Shown piece by piece: positions 53,564 through 62,181 of a stretch of 64,000 bases of DNA. Where the stretch lies: the NCBI GenBank assembly GCA_036136335.1, contig JAYZQT010000056.1, positions 91,567 to 155,566 of the forward strand, in the 5' to 3' direction. Below the pieces are notes generated by a model. It saw nothing but the letters and a program-made list of their open reading frames with translations, was not told where the DNA came from and searched no databases. How positions within the stretch are numbered: the stretch's first letter is position 1; each line of letters opens with the position of its first letter. The DNA is from JAYZQT01 sp036136335 (GTDB taxonomy: Bacteria > Pseudomonadota > Alphaproteobacteria > MPNO01 > UBA830). The translations under genes and the position numbers were made by a program.

Positions 53564-54389
53564 TGCTTTGTTTTTCTTGGACCAGAGAAATGTCGGGCGC
53601 GTCTACCGCCTTCATTCCCACTACGTGATAACCGGAATCCACATGATGTACTTCACCCGTAACCCCCGCAGACAAGTCGGATAGCAGATAAAGTCCGGCT
53701 CCGCCTATTTCATCAATTGTAACGTTGCGTTTTAGAGGGGCATTGAGTTCGTTCCACCTGAGGATGTATCGGAAGTCCCCGATACCTGATGCGGCGAGTG
53801 TTTTGATAGGTCCCGCGGATATGGCGTTCACGCGGATATTTTGGTTTCCAACATCGACCGCGAGATATTTGACGCTCGTTTCGAGGGCTGCCTTTGCAAC
53901 GCCCATCACGTTGTAGTGTGGCATTACGCGTTCTGCGCCTGCGTAGGTCAGTGTAAGTAGACTGCCTCCATTTTTCATCAAGGGGACGGCGCGCTGGCAA
54001 ACGGCGGTGAATGAATAACAGGATATATTCATTGTTGTTGTGAAGTTGTCGAGCGACGTATCAAGGTATTTGCCTTTGAGTTCTTCTTTGTCAGAGTATG
54101 CGACTGCATGGACAACGAAATCGAGGCCCTTCCAGGAATTCTCGAGTTCCAAAAACGTATTATCGATACTTGACGCGTCGGTTACATCGCAGGGGAGGAC
54201 AAGTTTTGAACCGAGTGACGCGGCTAGTGGACCGACGCGCTTTTTTACGGCTTCGCCTTGGTACGTGAACGCGAGCGAAGCACCGTGCGCCGCGAGTACC
54301 TTGCTGATGCCCCAGGCAATAGAGCGGTCGTTTGCAACACCCATTACCAGACCGCATTTGCCGTTCATTAGTGGACTGGCGTCCAACAT
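53553..54389 (-). CDS. fabI: Enoyl-[acyl-carrier-protein] reductase (NADH), FabI
   Basis: A 278-residue short-chain reductase of the FabI type. The NADH motif is GVANDRSIAWGIS; the catalytic tyrosine-lysine pair lies in YNVMGVAKAALETSVKYLAVD; AISAGPIKTLAASGI and FRYILRWNELNAPLKRNVT follow. It carries out the last reduction of type II fatty acid elongation. I start at ATG 54389, with GAGGAAAG just upstream; the frame extends 24 codons earlier but those residues are not family-like. Overlaps aroC by 11 bp. Confidence 0.95.
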   Translation of the reverse strand: MLDASPLMNGKCGLVMGVANDRSIAWGISKVLAAHGASLAFTYQGEAVKKRVGPLAASLGSKLVLPCDVTDASSIDNTFLELENSWKGLDFVVHAVAYSDKEELKGKYLDTSLDNFTTTMNISCYSFTAVCQRAVPLMKNGGSLLTLTYAGAERVMPHYNVMGVAKAALETSVKYLAVDVGNQNIRVNAISAGPIKTLAASGIGDFRYILRWNELNAPLKRNVTIDEIGGAGLYLLSDLSAGVTGEVHHVDSGYHVVGMKAVDAPDISLVQEKQSNDH

Positions 54390-54560
54390 TCTTTCCTCGC
54401 TGGTTCTGATTGGCTCTGCTGCCGCGTGGAACTGTCCACAAGACCGCGGCATCCTACACAATCGGTCAGACCGGTCAATTTCGTCGAATGACTATTTAAT
54501 CAGCACAATACGAGAAAGTTACTCTAGAACCGGTAGCCCTGTTTCTACGGTATTCTGTCG

Positions 54561-55043
54561 TTAATTCTGGATTTGCCAAGTCCCGTCAACTCGACGACAA
54601 GCAGTTCCATAGGCTTCTTGGGTTCTTCCTCCGACCGTCACAGTCTGCTGATACTCTCGGCAGTATTGGCCAGATACCGTTTGGTAGGTTTTGGTAGGAG
54701 TAACCGATCCTTTGTTGCCGTTGTTCGGATTATTCCATTTTGCTGTGTTGCCGTCTTTTGATTTTTCCATTGAATGCTGTGACGTTTTTCGCATTAACGC
54801 TCGATCTGCTTGGTCCAGCGACTTGCCGATTTCACCACCCAACCAAGCCCCTGAAAGAACACCGATCGCGGTGCCAACCAACTTGCCTTTACCGCTTCCG
54901 AATTTTGAGCCAAGGAGGCCACCAGCTGCTGCGCCAATCAGGGTGCCACCCGATTGTTTTGGCCCCTGTCCCTGGCAGCTAGCGAGTGCAACCGTAGAAA
55001 CCACGACGAGGGGTAGGAGAAAACGTGCAAACCTTATGGTCAT
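54561..55043 (-). CDS. Glycine-zipper outer-membrane lipoprotein (17-kDa antigen type)
   Basis: A 160-residue lipoprotein. The signal peptide ends in a lipobox VALASC at about residues 18-23, followed by a glycine-zipper pair (GGTLIGAAAGGLLGSKFGSGKGKLVGTAIGVLSGAWLGGEIGKSL). A polar linker precedes the C-terminal YCREYQQTVTVGGRTQEAYGTACRRVDGTWQI, as in the rickettsial 17-kDa antigen. It likely sits in the outer membrane with a structural role. Its start is divergent from pdxH. Confidence 0.9.
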   Translation of the reverse strand: MTIRFARFLLPLVVVSTVALASCQGQGPKQSGGTLIGAAAGGLLGSKFGSGKGKLVGTAIGVLSGAWLGGEIGKSLDQADRALMRKTSQHSMEKSKDGNTAKWNNPNNGNKGSVTPTKTYQTVSGQYCREYQQTVTVGGRTQEAYGTACRRVDGTWQIQN

Positions 55044-55242
55044 ATTCCTGTCCTTTCATTCTCGATACGGGGCCAATTCATCAATAGATTGCGTCAGTGT
55101 CAATTTAAAGATAATCAAACCGCACACCAAATATCCCTGTTTCTCAAAATAGGGTCATAACAAATGCATTTACAACAGTTATTGCTAGTATAACCAGAAT
55201 AGGGCACCGGGCAGTATTAACATAATTTGCGTGAACAGAGAG

Positions 55243-55833
55243 ATGGCTGAAAGCAAAAACAATCCAATAGCCCTGTTCCAGGTTTGGCTGGCAGAAGCAC
55301 ACGAAGCGGAGCCGAACGATCCCACAGCTATGACCTTGGCTACGGTTAGCGATACAGGGAGTCCCTCGGCGCGCATGGTCCTGTTAGAGGAAGCGAACGA
55401 GAAAGGATTTGTTTTCTACACAAATACCCAAAGTCAAAAGGGTGTGGAACTCGATACTACTAAACTGGCCACTCTTTTGTTTCACTGGAAATCATTGCGC
55501 CGTCAGGTCCGTGTCAGCGGCGGGGTGACACGCGTCAGTGATAAAGAAGCAGATAACTATTTTGGCCACCGGCCGCGGGGCAGCCAGATTGGAGCATGGG
55601 CTTCCGATCAATCGCGGCCGCTCGAGGGTAGATTCGAGCTAGAAAAGCGCGTTGCTTTCTATTCAGCCAAGTTTGGTATTGGTAAGGTGCCGCGGCCACC
55701 ACATTGGACAGGCTATCGCGTAAAACCTCGCGAATTTGAGTTTTGGAGGGATAAACCTTTCCGCCTGCATCAACGAACTATTTACCACGCAGTTGAATCA
55801 GGAGGCTGGACTACTGGCCAATTGTTTCCATGA
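55243..55833 (+). CDS. pdxH: Pyridoxamine 5'-phosphate oxidase
   Basis: A 196-residue FMN enzyme that oxidises PNP or PMP to pyridoxal 5'-phosphate. Signature blocks are PSARMVLLEEANEKGFVFYTN, LLFHWKSLRRQVRVSGGV, YFGHRPRGSQIGAWASDQS, VPRPPHWTGYRVKPREFEFW and RLHQRTIY. I use ATG 55243, with GAGAG directly 5'; a GTG at 55231 is also in frame. The 187-bp space before it is divergent with the lipoprotein gene. Confidence 0.93.
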   Translation: MAESKNNPIALFQVWLAEAHEAEPNDPTAMTLATVSDTGSPSARMVLLEEANEKGFVFYTNTQSQKGVELDTTKLATLLFHWKSLRRQVRVSGGVTRVSDKEADNYFGHRPRGSQIGAWASDQSRPLEGRFELEKRVAFYSAKFGIGKVPRPPHWTGYRVKPREFEFWRDKPFRLHQRTIYHAVESGGWTTGQLFP

Positions 55834-55962
55834 TGCACGGAGCGGTTTAATATCTATTCGATACTTGAAGCGGGATTCAGAACAGCGCCGGCTCGTTTCA
55901 AATGTTGAAATTCCGTAAAGAATATTTAAACTTCCGATGCTAGGAAATTCGGGAGCGGCAAT

Positions 55963-56829
55963 ATCACCTTTAAAACGATACTTGTTCCGGTTGCCTCGCT
56001 TGAAGCAAGCAGGTCGATTCTAGAGACAGCGCTTTTGGTAGCAAGGCGATGGAACTCTCACATCGATGTGATGCATGTGCGCGGTGATCCCCACGGGCTT
56101 TTACCCTATACCGGTGAGGGCATTGACGGCTCCATGATTGAAGAAATTATGGATGTAACTGAACGGGAGGGAGGCGAGCGGGCCATCCAAGTTAAAGACA
56201 TGTTTGACGCGTTCTCTGTCGAACATGCCCTTAACGTAACAGACCAGCCCTCTCCAGAGGCTGGTGTTACGATTTCTTGGCGGGAGGAAACTGGTCGGGA
56301 AGATGAGGTGGTTGCTTTGCGCGGGCGTGTTTACGATCTGATCGTTGTAGGGCGCCCGGTGCCAGAATCCCCTTTACCATCACCTATTACCCTTGAAGCA
56401 GCATTGCATGATACGGGCCGACCAATCTTGGTGGCTCCACCCAGCATTCCTACTCAAATTGCTGAACACATTGCGATTGCCTGGGAAGCCAGCCCCGAGG
56501 CAGCGAGAACAATCGCCGTATCAATCCGGGCATTGGTCGAAGCAAAGGTGGTTACGATTTTGGCACCCAACCTTTCCAACCCGCTGCCATTGGCGCCATC
56601 CGACCTGGTTGATCGGCTTAAATGGCATGGCGTAGAAGCGAACATTCACGCATTTGATGCACAGATCACAGAGCTGGGGCCGGCATTTTTATCCGAATCA
56701 TCGAAGGTAGAGGCAGATTTGCTGGTAAAGGGAGCATATTCACAGAGTCGTCTTCGTCAGATGGTATTTGGAGGACGTACCCGCCACATTCTGGGCCACG
56801 CTACCATTCCAATACTGCTGGCAAAATAG
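55963..56829 (+). CDS. Universal stress protein (UspA family) with a non-standard start
   Basis: A UspA-type protein of about 288 residues with tandem domains: residues 1-130 and 145-288. The first strand TFKTILVPVA at its N-terminus is the usual UspA opening. No ATG, GTG or TTG lies in frame between the stop at 55927 and TTG 56035, but ATC at 55963 is 7 nt after GGGAG and gives exactly that opening. If TTG 56035 were the start, the first 24 family residues would be lost. The second domain ends GGRTRHILGHATIPILLAK, a typical nucleotide-binding end. Stress-related role inferred. Confidence 0.65.
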   Translation: MTFKTILVPVASLEASRSILETALLVARRWNSHIDVMHVRGDPHGLLPYTGEGIDGSMIEEIMDVTEREGGERAIQVKDMFDAFSVEHALNVTDQPSPEAGVTISWREETGREDEVVALRGRVYDLIVVGRPVPESPLPSPITLEAALHDTGRPILVAPPSIPTQIAEHIAIAWEASPEAARTIAVSIRALVEAKVVTILAPNLSNPLPLAPSDLVDRLKWHGVEANIHAFDAQITELGPAFLSESSKVEADLLVKGAYSQSRLRQMVFGGRTRHILGHATIPILLAK

Positions 56830-56883
56830 AAAGCTCTGTCTTCGGTTCCCAATTGCCTGTTGTTTGTTTTGACGGGTTCAAGA

Positions 56884-58095
56884 CTACGCGGCCGCCCAAA
56901 TAGTATGTCTCGCCCAAATTTCTTGCAAGGAAGTTACAAGATGGACCATGTCCTCATCAGTATGCAACGGCGTTGGGGTTAGTCTTAGGCGCTCGCTCCC
57001 CCTTGGCACGGTCGGATAGTTGATCGGCTGCACATAAACCTTGTATTGGTCCATGAGTTCATCGGTAACTTGTTTGCACAGGACGGGGTCACCCACCAGT
57101 ACGGGGACGATGTGGGACTCTGAGGGCATTACTGGCAGATCCGCTGTATGCAGGAGAGATTTTAATTTCGCAGCACGTTCGTTATGGCGTTCTCTTTCGA
57201 TGTTGCTCGCTTTCAGATACTGAACGCTGGCAAGAGCTCCTGCGGCTATCGCTGGCGGAAGTGCAGTCGTAAAAATAAAACCTGGCGCGTGTGAGCGGAC
57301 GAAATCGACCATTGCGGCTGATCCAGCAATATAGCCACCAATCACGCCAAACGCTTTTGCCAGCGTGCCCTGTACAATGGTGATCCGGTCCGAAACACCC
57401 TCGCGTTCTGCAACCCCTCCACCACGTGCACCATACATGCCGACAGCATGAACTTCATCTAGGTAGGTCATCGCGTTGTATTTGTCGGCTAGGTCGCAGA
57501 TCTTTCTGATGGGGGAAATGTCACCATCCATAGAATAGATCGACTCGAAGACAATTACCTTGGGTAAGCTGGTCTCAATCCCCTTGAGCTTTTGCTCCAG
57601 ATCTTTGAGATCGTTATGGGCAAACACAACTTTGTCGCTCATACTATGGCGCATTCCAGCGATCATTGATGCGTGATTGTTGGCATCCGATAAGAGGACG
57701 CAGCCAGGAAGATGATCACCAATTGTTGATAGCGCCGCTTCGTTTGCAACATAACCGGATGTGAATAGCAAAGCAGCCTCGGTTCCGTGTAACTCAGCCA
57801 GTTCTTCTTCCAGAAGGACGTGATAGTGGGTAGTTCCCGAGATGTTCCGCGTTCCACCTGCGCCAGCCCCTACGTTATCGATGGCTTCTTTCATCGCCGC
57901 CCGAACAACCAAACTCTGCCCCATGCCTAAATAGTCGTTCGAACACCAGACTGTTACGTCGGTTTTACCATTCAACGTGCGGCTAGTGGCACGAGGAAAG
58001 GCACCAGCTTGGCGTTCCAAGTCGGCGAACACACGATAGCGGCCCTCCTTCTTCAGCTCTAAAATTTGATCGGTGTAAAACTGTTCGTAGTCCAT
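56884..58095 (-). CDS. hemA: 5-Aminolevulinate synthase
   Basis: A 403-residue PLP enzyme that condenses glycine and succinyl-CoA (C4 haem pathway, typical of alphaproteobacteria). Landmarks: CSNDYLGMGQ, GAGAGGTRNISGTTHYH, TYLDEVHAVGMYG, and the Schiff-base lysine in VQGTLAKAFGVIGGYI. Start ATG 58095. It ends 54 bp after the convergent universal stress protein gene. Upstream is a 326-bp gap with an orphan plus-strand terminator. Confidence 0.96.
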   Translation of the reverse strand: MDYEQFYTDQILELKKEGRYRVFADLERQAGAFPRATSRTLNGKTDVTVWCSNDYLGMGQSLVVRAAMKEAIDNVGAGAGGTRNISGTTHYHVLLEEELAELHGTEAALLFTSGYVANEAALSTIGDHLPGCVLLSDANNHASMIAGMRHSMSDKVVFAHNDLKDLEQKLKGIETSLPKVIVFESIYSMDGDISPIRKICDLADKYNAMTYLDEVHAVGMYGARGGGVAEREGVSDRITIVQGTLAKAFGVIGGYIAGSAAMVDFVRSHAPGFIFTTALPPAIAAGALASVQYLKASNIERERHNERAAKLKSLLHTADLPVMPSESHIVPVLVGDPVLCKQVTDELMDQYKVYVQPINYPTVPRGSERLRLTPTPLHTDEDMVHLVTSLQEIWARHTIWAAA

Positions 58096-58421
58096 GTACG
58101 CGTGTCTCCACGTTACGACGTTTTAATTTAGTTTTGTTAATGACACGTGATCTGCGCAATCGAACAATAGCGAACGTTTTTTCGAATGGGAACAGAATAC
58201 CCCCTGTGAAATCGTTGAGTGGGTATGTTGTGCCAATTTGCCGCGGGAGATCATTCAAATGAAATCAAATTACGTTTACTGTCTAAATTCAAGCGTTGTA
58301 GAACCATGAGCCTACGACGCTGTTTTTTTATTGAAAATTCGTTAAATTTCATTCTGATATTTATCACTGATCCTCTGGGAACACCCGGAAATTATATTTC
58401 TCTCTAATCTTTGATTTTTTG
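58096..58421. other. 326-bp gap between hemA and moaA
   Basis: No protein gene is supported. It carries the hemA promoter region and the downstream part of moaA, both on the minus strand. An intrinsic terminator oriented for plus-strand transcription lies at 58292-58329, so a small plus-strand RNA may be encoded between about 58100 and 58330. Confidence 0.5.
58292..58329 (+). terminator. Intrinsic terminator on the plus strand
   Basis: Arms AGCGTTGTAG (58292-58301) and CTACGACGCT (58312-58321) form a 10-bp RNA stem (one G-U pair) with a 10-nt loop, followed at once by GTTTTTTT. This is textbook in plus orientation; on minus there is no U-run. No plus-strand gene precedes it within about 1.4 kb. 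Confidence 0.75.
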
Positions 58422-59423
58422 TTAACCGCCCGTGACACTCATGTGACGGGGAACCGCTGACGATGTGCTGCGTCGGTCAAGAATAAAATCGTGCCCTTTG
58501 GGTTTGCGGGCTATGGCGTTATTTATAGCTGCCATCAGGGCGTCGTCATTTTGCTCACGGAGCGGTGATCTGAGATTTGCTGAATCTTCCTGCCCTAGGC
58601 ACATGTAGAGAGTTCCCGTACAGGTCAGGCGAACGCGATTACACGACTCACAGAAATTATGGGTCATCGGCGTAATAAACCCGATGCGGCGTCCGGTTTC
58701 AGATACGCGAACGTAGCGCGCTGGTCCTCCGGTAGTCTCTTGAGTTTCGTTTAACGTCCATCTTTTTTTCAATTCCCCACGTACCATTGATAGTGGCCAA
58801 TATTGGTCAAGGCGGGCCGTATCACCAATTTCACCCATTGGCATCACCTCAATAAATGTAAGGTCGAACCCACGGTTTCCACACCAGGAAACCATATCGT
58901 GAATTTCGTCGTCATTTATTCCCCTTAGCGCCACTACATTTATCTTTATTTGGTGGCCAGCCGCAGCGGCCGCATCCACGCCAGCTATCACGCGATCTAA
59001 TTTTCCCCAACGTGTAATAGTTTCGAAACGATGTGGATCGAGAGTATCCATCGAAACATTGATACGCCTTACCCCTGCCGCAAACAGGTCGTCAGCATAC
59101 TTTTCGAGCTGACTACCGTTTGTTGTGAGGGTTAACTCTTTAAGCGCATCCGTTTCCAGATGTCTCCCTAGACGCTCGAACAACCACATGATGTTACGGC
59201 GAACAAGGGGTTCTCCGCCCGAAATACGAAGTTTGCGAACACCGTGTCGTATGAAGGCGCCACAGAGTCGTTCGAGTTCCTCGAGCGTCAGCACTTCTGC
59301 TTTCGGCAGAAATGTCATGTTTTCCGACATGCAATAAACACAACGGAAATCGCAGCGGTCGGTTACCGATACCCTCAAGTAGCTGACCTCGCGGTTGTAA
59401 GGGTCGGTCAAAACATTTTGCAT
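58422..59423 (-). CDS. moaA: GTP 3',8-cyclase MoaA
   Basis: A 333-residue radical-SAM enzyme for the first molybdopterin step. The SAM cluster is DRCDFRCVYCM (CxxxCxxC); the second Fe-S cluster uses the CESCNRVRLTCTGTLYMCLG cysteines. The protein ends in GG as MoaA does. The frame runs further upstream, but ATG 59423 (MQNVLTDPYNREVSYLRVSVT) matches the family start, with GAGAA before it. Its mate fdhD is divergent on the plus strand. Confidence 0.93.
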   Translation of the reverse strand: MQNVLTDPYNREVSYLRVSVTDRCDFRCVYCMSENMTFLPKAEVLTLEELERLCGAFIRHGVRKLRISGGEPLVRRNIMWLFERLGRHLETDALKELTLTTNGSQLEKYADDLFAAGVRRINVSMDTLDPHRFETITRWGKLDRVIAGVDAAAAAGHQIKINVVALRGINDDEIHDMVSWCGNRGFDLTFIEVMPMGEIGDTARLDQYWPLSMVRGELKKRWTLNETQETTGGPARYVRVSETGRRIGFITPMTHNFCESCNRVRLTCTGTLYMCLGQEDSANLRSPLREQNDDALMAAINNAIARKPKGHDFILDRRSTSSAVPRHMSVTGG

Positions 59424-59671
59424 GGTATTGTTCTCAATCATAGTCGGTTGAGGTATCCGTCTGCTTGGGCAGCGTTGGTATGCGTTATTTCCATATGAAT
59501 ATAACGAGTTAAAGCGGAAAGGGAAGTAACACCAATTCCGGAGTAAGTGCTGGGCTAGGGTCGGTCTTTGGGGCGGGCGGGCTAAGTAACCGATTGGACA
59601 TATATCTACTGAAAGGCATTCATTTAAAGAACAACAAACAAAATGCTTTGACATTCAACAACATTGAACGC

Positions 59672-60580
59672 ATGCGCGAACCGGATCATACTCCAGCCAT
59701 GATCGGTCAAAACACCTATCTTGTTGCTCCTTCACCGACTGACCCGCGTTTGACGGAGCGCGTCTCGGGAACTGATCAGCAAGGAAATATTGTCGATACT
59801 TCCGTCACTGTTGAGCGTCCATTGGCACTTTTTTTGAATAACCGTGAAATCGTTACTCTAATGACCATCGGGGATTATCCCGAATGTTTGGCAGTTGGTT
59901 ACCTTCTCAACCAGAATATGCTGCTCCGTGACGACGTTATTGTTGATGTAGAATACGACGAAGAGGCGGAGGTTGTGGTTGTTCGCACCGAGCGGGAAAC
60001 GGATTTTGAGGAAAAACTTGCAAAACAAACGCGAACGTCTGGCTGTGCGCTTGGAACAGTGTTTGGGGATATCATGGAAACGTTCGATGACAAGATTCTT
60101 CAAGCAGATGCAAAGATCTATACCTCATGGCTCTACGCGCTCACCAAAGCTATCAATTCGACCCCCAGCTTGTATCTGGAGGCAGGTGCAATCCATGGGT
60201 GTGTTCTTTGTGAGCGTGACCGACCATTGATTTACATGGAAGATGTCGGCCGGCACAACGCAGTCGACAAGATAGCTGGGCACATGTTTCTGAATGGTAT
60301 CTCTGCCGACGGTAAGATGTTTTATACGACTGGCCGGCTGACCAGCGAGATGGTTATAAAAACCGTTCAGATGAATATCCCGATTCTAATTTCGCGGTCT
60401 GGATTTACTGCGTGGGGTGTGGAACTTGCCCGACAGGCTAATTTGACGCTTATCGGACGGGCTCGCGGAAAACGCTTTGTGACACTCGCCGGTGAGGACC
60501 GGATCGTCTACGACGTCGATCCGAATTCAATCGAGAATGAGCCAAAACGTATGCAGCGTAAGGCGGCGGTCGAGATATGA
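59672..60580 (+). CDS. fdhD: FdhD-like sulfurtransferase with a variant cysteine motif
   Basis: About 302 residues of the FdhD family, which passes sulfur to the Mo cofactor of formate dehydrogenases. EDVGRHNAVDKIAGHMF and FTAWGVELARQANLTLIGRARGKRF are typical. E. coli FdhD uses two cysteines in a CxxC motif; here the equivalent reads TSGCALGTVFGD, with only the first cysteine, a form seen in an FdhD sub-branch. Start could be ATG 59672 or 59699. First gene of an operon with mobA. No formate dehydrogenase gene is present in the window. Confidence 0.82.
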   Translation: MREPDHTPAMIGQNTYLVAPSPTDPRLTERVSGTDQQGNIVDTSVTVERPLALFLNNREIVTLMTIGDYPECLAVGYLLNQNMLLRDDVIVDVEYDEEAEVVVVRTERETDFEEKLAKQTRTSGCALGTVFGDIMETFDDKILQADAKIYTSWLYALTKAINSTPSLYLEAGAIHGCVLCERDRPLIYMEDVGRHNAVDKIAGHMFLNGISADGKMFYTTGRLTSEMVIKTVQMNIPILISRSGFTAWGVELARQANLTLIGRARGKRFVTLAGEDRIVYDVDPNSIENEPKRMQRKAAVEI

Positions 60581-61164
60581 CTGTATCCTTGGCGTGGGAG
60601 GGGCCGGTAGGTCCGGGAAAAATGCCGTTAGACCCCCAGGCTTTCGAGAGGCTCTGCGAGACTGGTGTTTATATACGTCTCAAGTCATATGAAAGGGGGC
60701 GGACAATAGCCTATGCCGGGCAATCAGTTTCCCTGCTGGCTCGGTTTGACCAGCATCTTACAAAAATGCTTTCTCTCGCGACACCGCTTCGCGACTCAAC
60801 CGGATCCATCGTTTTCACTGGTGATTCGAAGGCCAGATTAGAGGCGTACAATCAGATTAATGACGCCGTCAAACTTGCCGCGGCGGATGTGACCCGGGTA
60901 AGATTCTGGTATGCGTTGTGCGATGATTATTTTCAACCGGAACATCTAAATTTGGTTGAAGGTTTGCTTCAGCGTCGGATGATGGCACGGTTAGAAGATA
61001 TTGAAAATCGGATGGCCGCACCAACCGGTGCGTCGGCGGACGTTCCGCATCGGTGGGTGAATGATCTTGCGAGGCTTGATTTGGAGGGCAGGGGTGTTTT
61101 GGAAGATCTGTTCGGGCTTGAGCCGATGACGCTCGACGTACTGCACGATAATGATGCGTATTAG
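60577..61164 (+). CDS. GIY-YIG-like domain protein of unknown function
   Basis: A 195-residue protein with features of the GIY-YIG nuclease fold: G30-V-Y32 in the first strand, Y46-A-G48 in the second, R56 and H60 in the helix (LLARFDQHL), and a glutamate E128 in LNLVEGLLQRR where the metal-binding Glu is expected. The remaining C-terminal half is helical. It overlaps fdhD by 4 bp and mobA by 14 bp, so it belongs to the operon, although I know of no GIY-YIG protein in Mo-cofactor synthesis. It could be a passenger repair nuclease or a new accessory factor. Confidence 0.55.
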   Translation: MTVSLAWEGPVGPGKMPLDPQAFERLCETGVYIRLKSYERGRTIAYAGQSVSLLARFDQHLTKMLSLATPLRDSTGSIVFTGDSKARLEAYNQINDAVKLAAADVTRVRFWYALCDDYFQPEHLNLVEGLLQRRMMARLEDIENRMAAPTGASADVPHRWVNDLARLDLEGRGVLEDLFGLEPMTLDVLHDNDAY

Positions 61165-61792
61165 CAACATTTGTGGAGTCATTCTTGCCGGTGGGCAATC
61201 CCGGCGTATGGGCGGTGGCGACAAGTGCCTGTTAAAACTCGGTGGCAAAACACTGCTGCGGCACAGCCTGGATGCAGTGGCACCACAGGTAGGGCCTTTG
61301 TTGGTTAATACAAATAGTGATCCAGAACTATTCTCAGATTATAAATATCCCATTGTAGCAGACGTTATAGATGGCTTTCCCGGGCCGTTGGCAGGCGTGC
61401 TCACTGCAATGGAATGGGCCCTGGAAAATGCTCCTGACTGTCCGTGGGTTGCGAGCTTTGCCTCGGATGCTCCATTCCTACCCAACGACCTTGTAGAAAG
61501 TATGATGGGGCAGATTGTGCAGGATCGTGCGGATATGGCGTGCGCTTCGTCTGACGGGCAAATTCATCCCGTATTTGCTATGTGGCCGGTTAGCCTTGCC
61601 AAGGCGCTTCGGACTGCCGTCGATCAAGAGGGCATACGTAAAGTTGATAGGTGGACGGCACATTATAAACTGGCGATTACTGATTATGACACTACCGACG
61701 GGGATCCATTCTTCAACATAAACCGGCCTCATGATATAGCCGCCGCGGCTTTATATTTAAACGGGCGGACGAAGGTTTACCCGAGGTCATGA
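61151..61792 (+). CDS. mobA: Molybdenum cofactor guanylyltransferase MobA
   Basis: A 213-residue nucleotidyltransferase that adds GMP to Mo-molybdopterin to form MGD. Signature GVILAGGQSRRMGGGDKCLLKLGGKTLL, the PGPLAGVLTAMEWA loop, SFASDAPFLPNDLVE for metal and GTP, and FFNINRPHD near the end. MGD is required by SoeA-like enzymes. It starts within the GIY-YIG-like gene and overlaps the next gene by 4 bp. Confidence 0.92.
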   Translation: MMRISNICGVILAGGQSRRMGGGDKCLLKLGGKTLLRHSLDAVAPQVGPLLVNTNSDPELFSDYKYPIVADVIDGFPGPLAGVLTAMEWALENAPDCPWVASFASDAPFLPNDLVESMMGQIVQDRADMACASSDGQIHPVFAMWPVSLAKALRTAVDQEGIRKVDRWTAHYKLAITDYDTTDGDPFFNINRPHDIAAAALYLNGRTKVYPRS

Positions 61793-62169
61793 CAGAAATT
61801 TCGTTCAGAAAGGCCAGTCCGCGTCTCCGCATTCTGCTGGGCAGGGCCATAGCGATTGGCCCTGGAAAGGCTGAGCTCTTGAGGTTGATTGACACTACAG
61901 GGTCTATTGCTGCAGCTGCTCGGGAAATGGGAATGTCCTATCGGCGGGCATGGACCCTAGTAGAAACAATGAATACCACCTTCCGCCAAACTGTCGTCAA
62001 AGCGGTGAGTGGGGGGCGTGGTGGCGGTGGTGCCGAGATAACAGATTTTGGTTGCGAAGTTCTGAAATGCTATCGGGCTATGGAGGCAAAAGCGATCAAG
62101 AGCGTGGCTTCGGAAATGAAAGTTTTCGTGGAGATGTTGGATCCTGACTATTCTGAAAGCGATGATTGA
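61789..62169 (+). CDS. ModE-type winged-helix regulator lacking the molybdate-binding domain
   Basis: A 126-residue protein equal to the DNA-binding half of ModE: RLIDTTGSIAAAAREMGMSYRRAWTLVETMN as helix-turn-helix, then the GGRGGGGAEITDFG wing. The C-terminal molybdate-binding (TOBE/Mop) repeats of full ModE are absent, so it may respond to something else or need a partner. It overlaps mobA by 4 bp and ends the operon; control of molybdenum genes is likely. Confidence 0.85.
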   Translation: MTEISFRKASPRLRILLGRAIAIGPGKAELLRLIDTTGSIAAAAREMGMSYRRAWTLVETMNTTFRQTVVKAVSGGRGGGGAEITDFGCEVLKCYRAMEAKAIKSVASEMKVFVEMLDPDYSESDD

Positions 62170-62181
62170 GCTACCAGGTCT

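Noticed and set aside
59648..59653. TTGACA resembling a -35 box before fdhD
   Set aside because: No acceptable -10 hexamer at 16-18 bp downstream.
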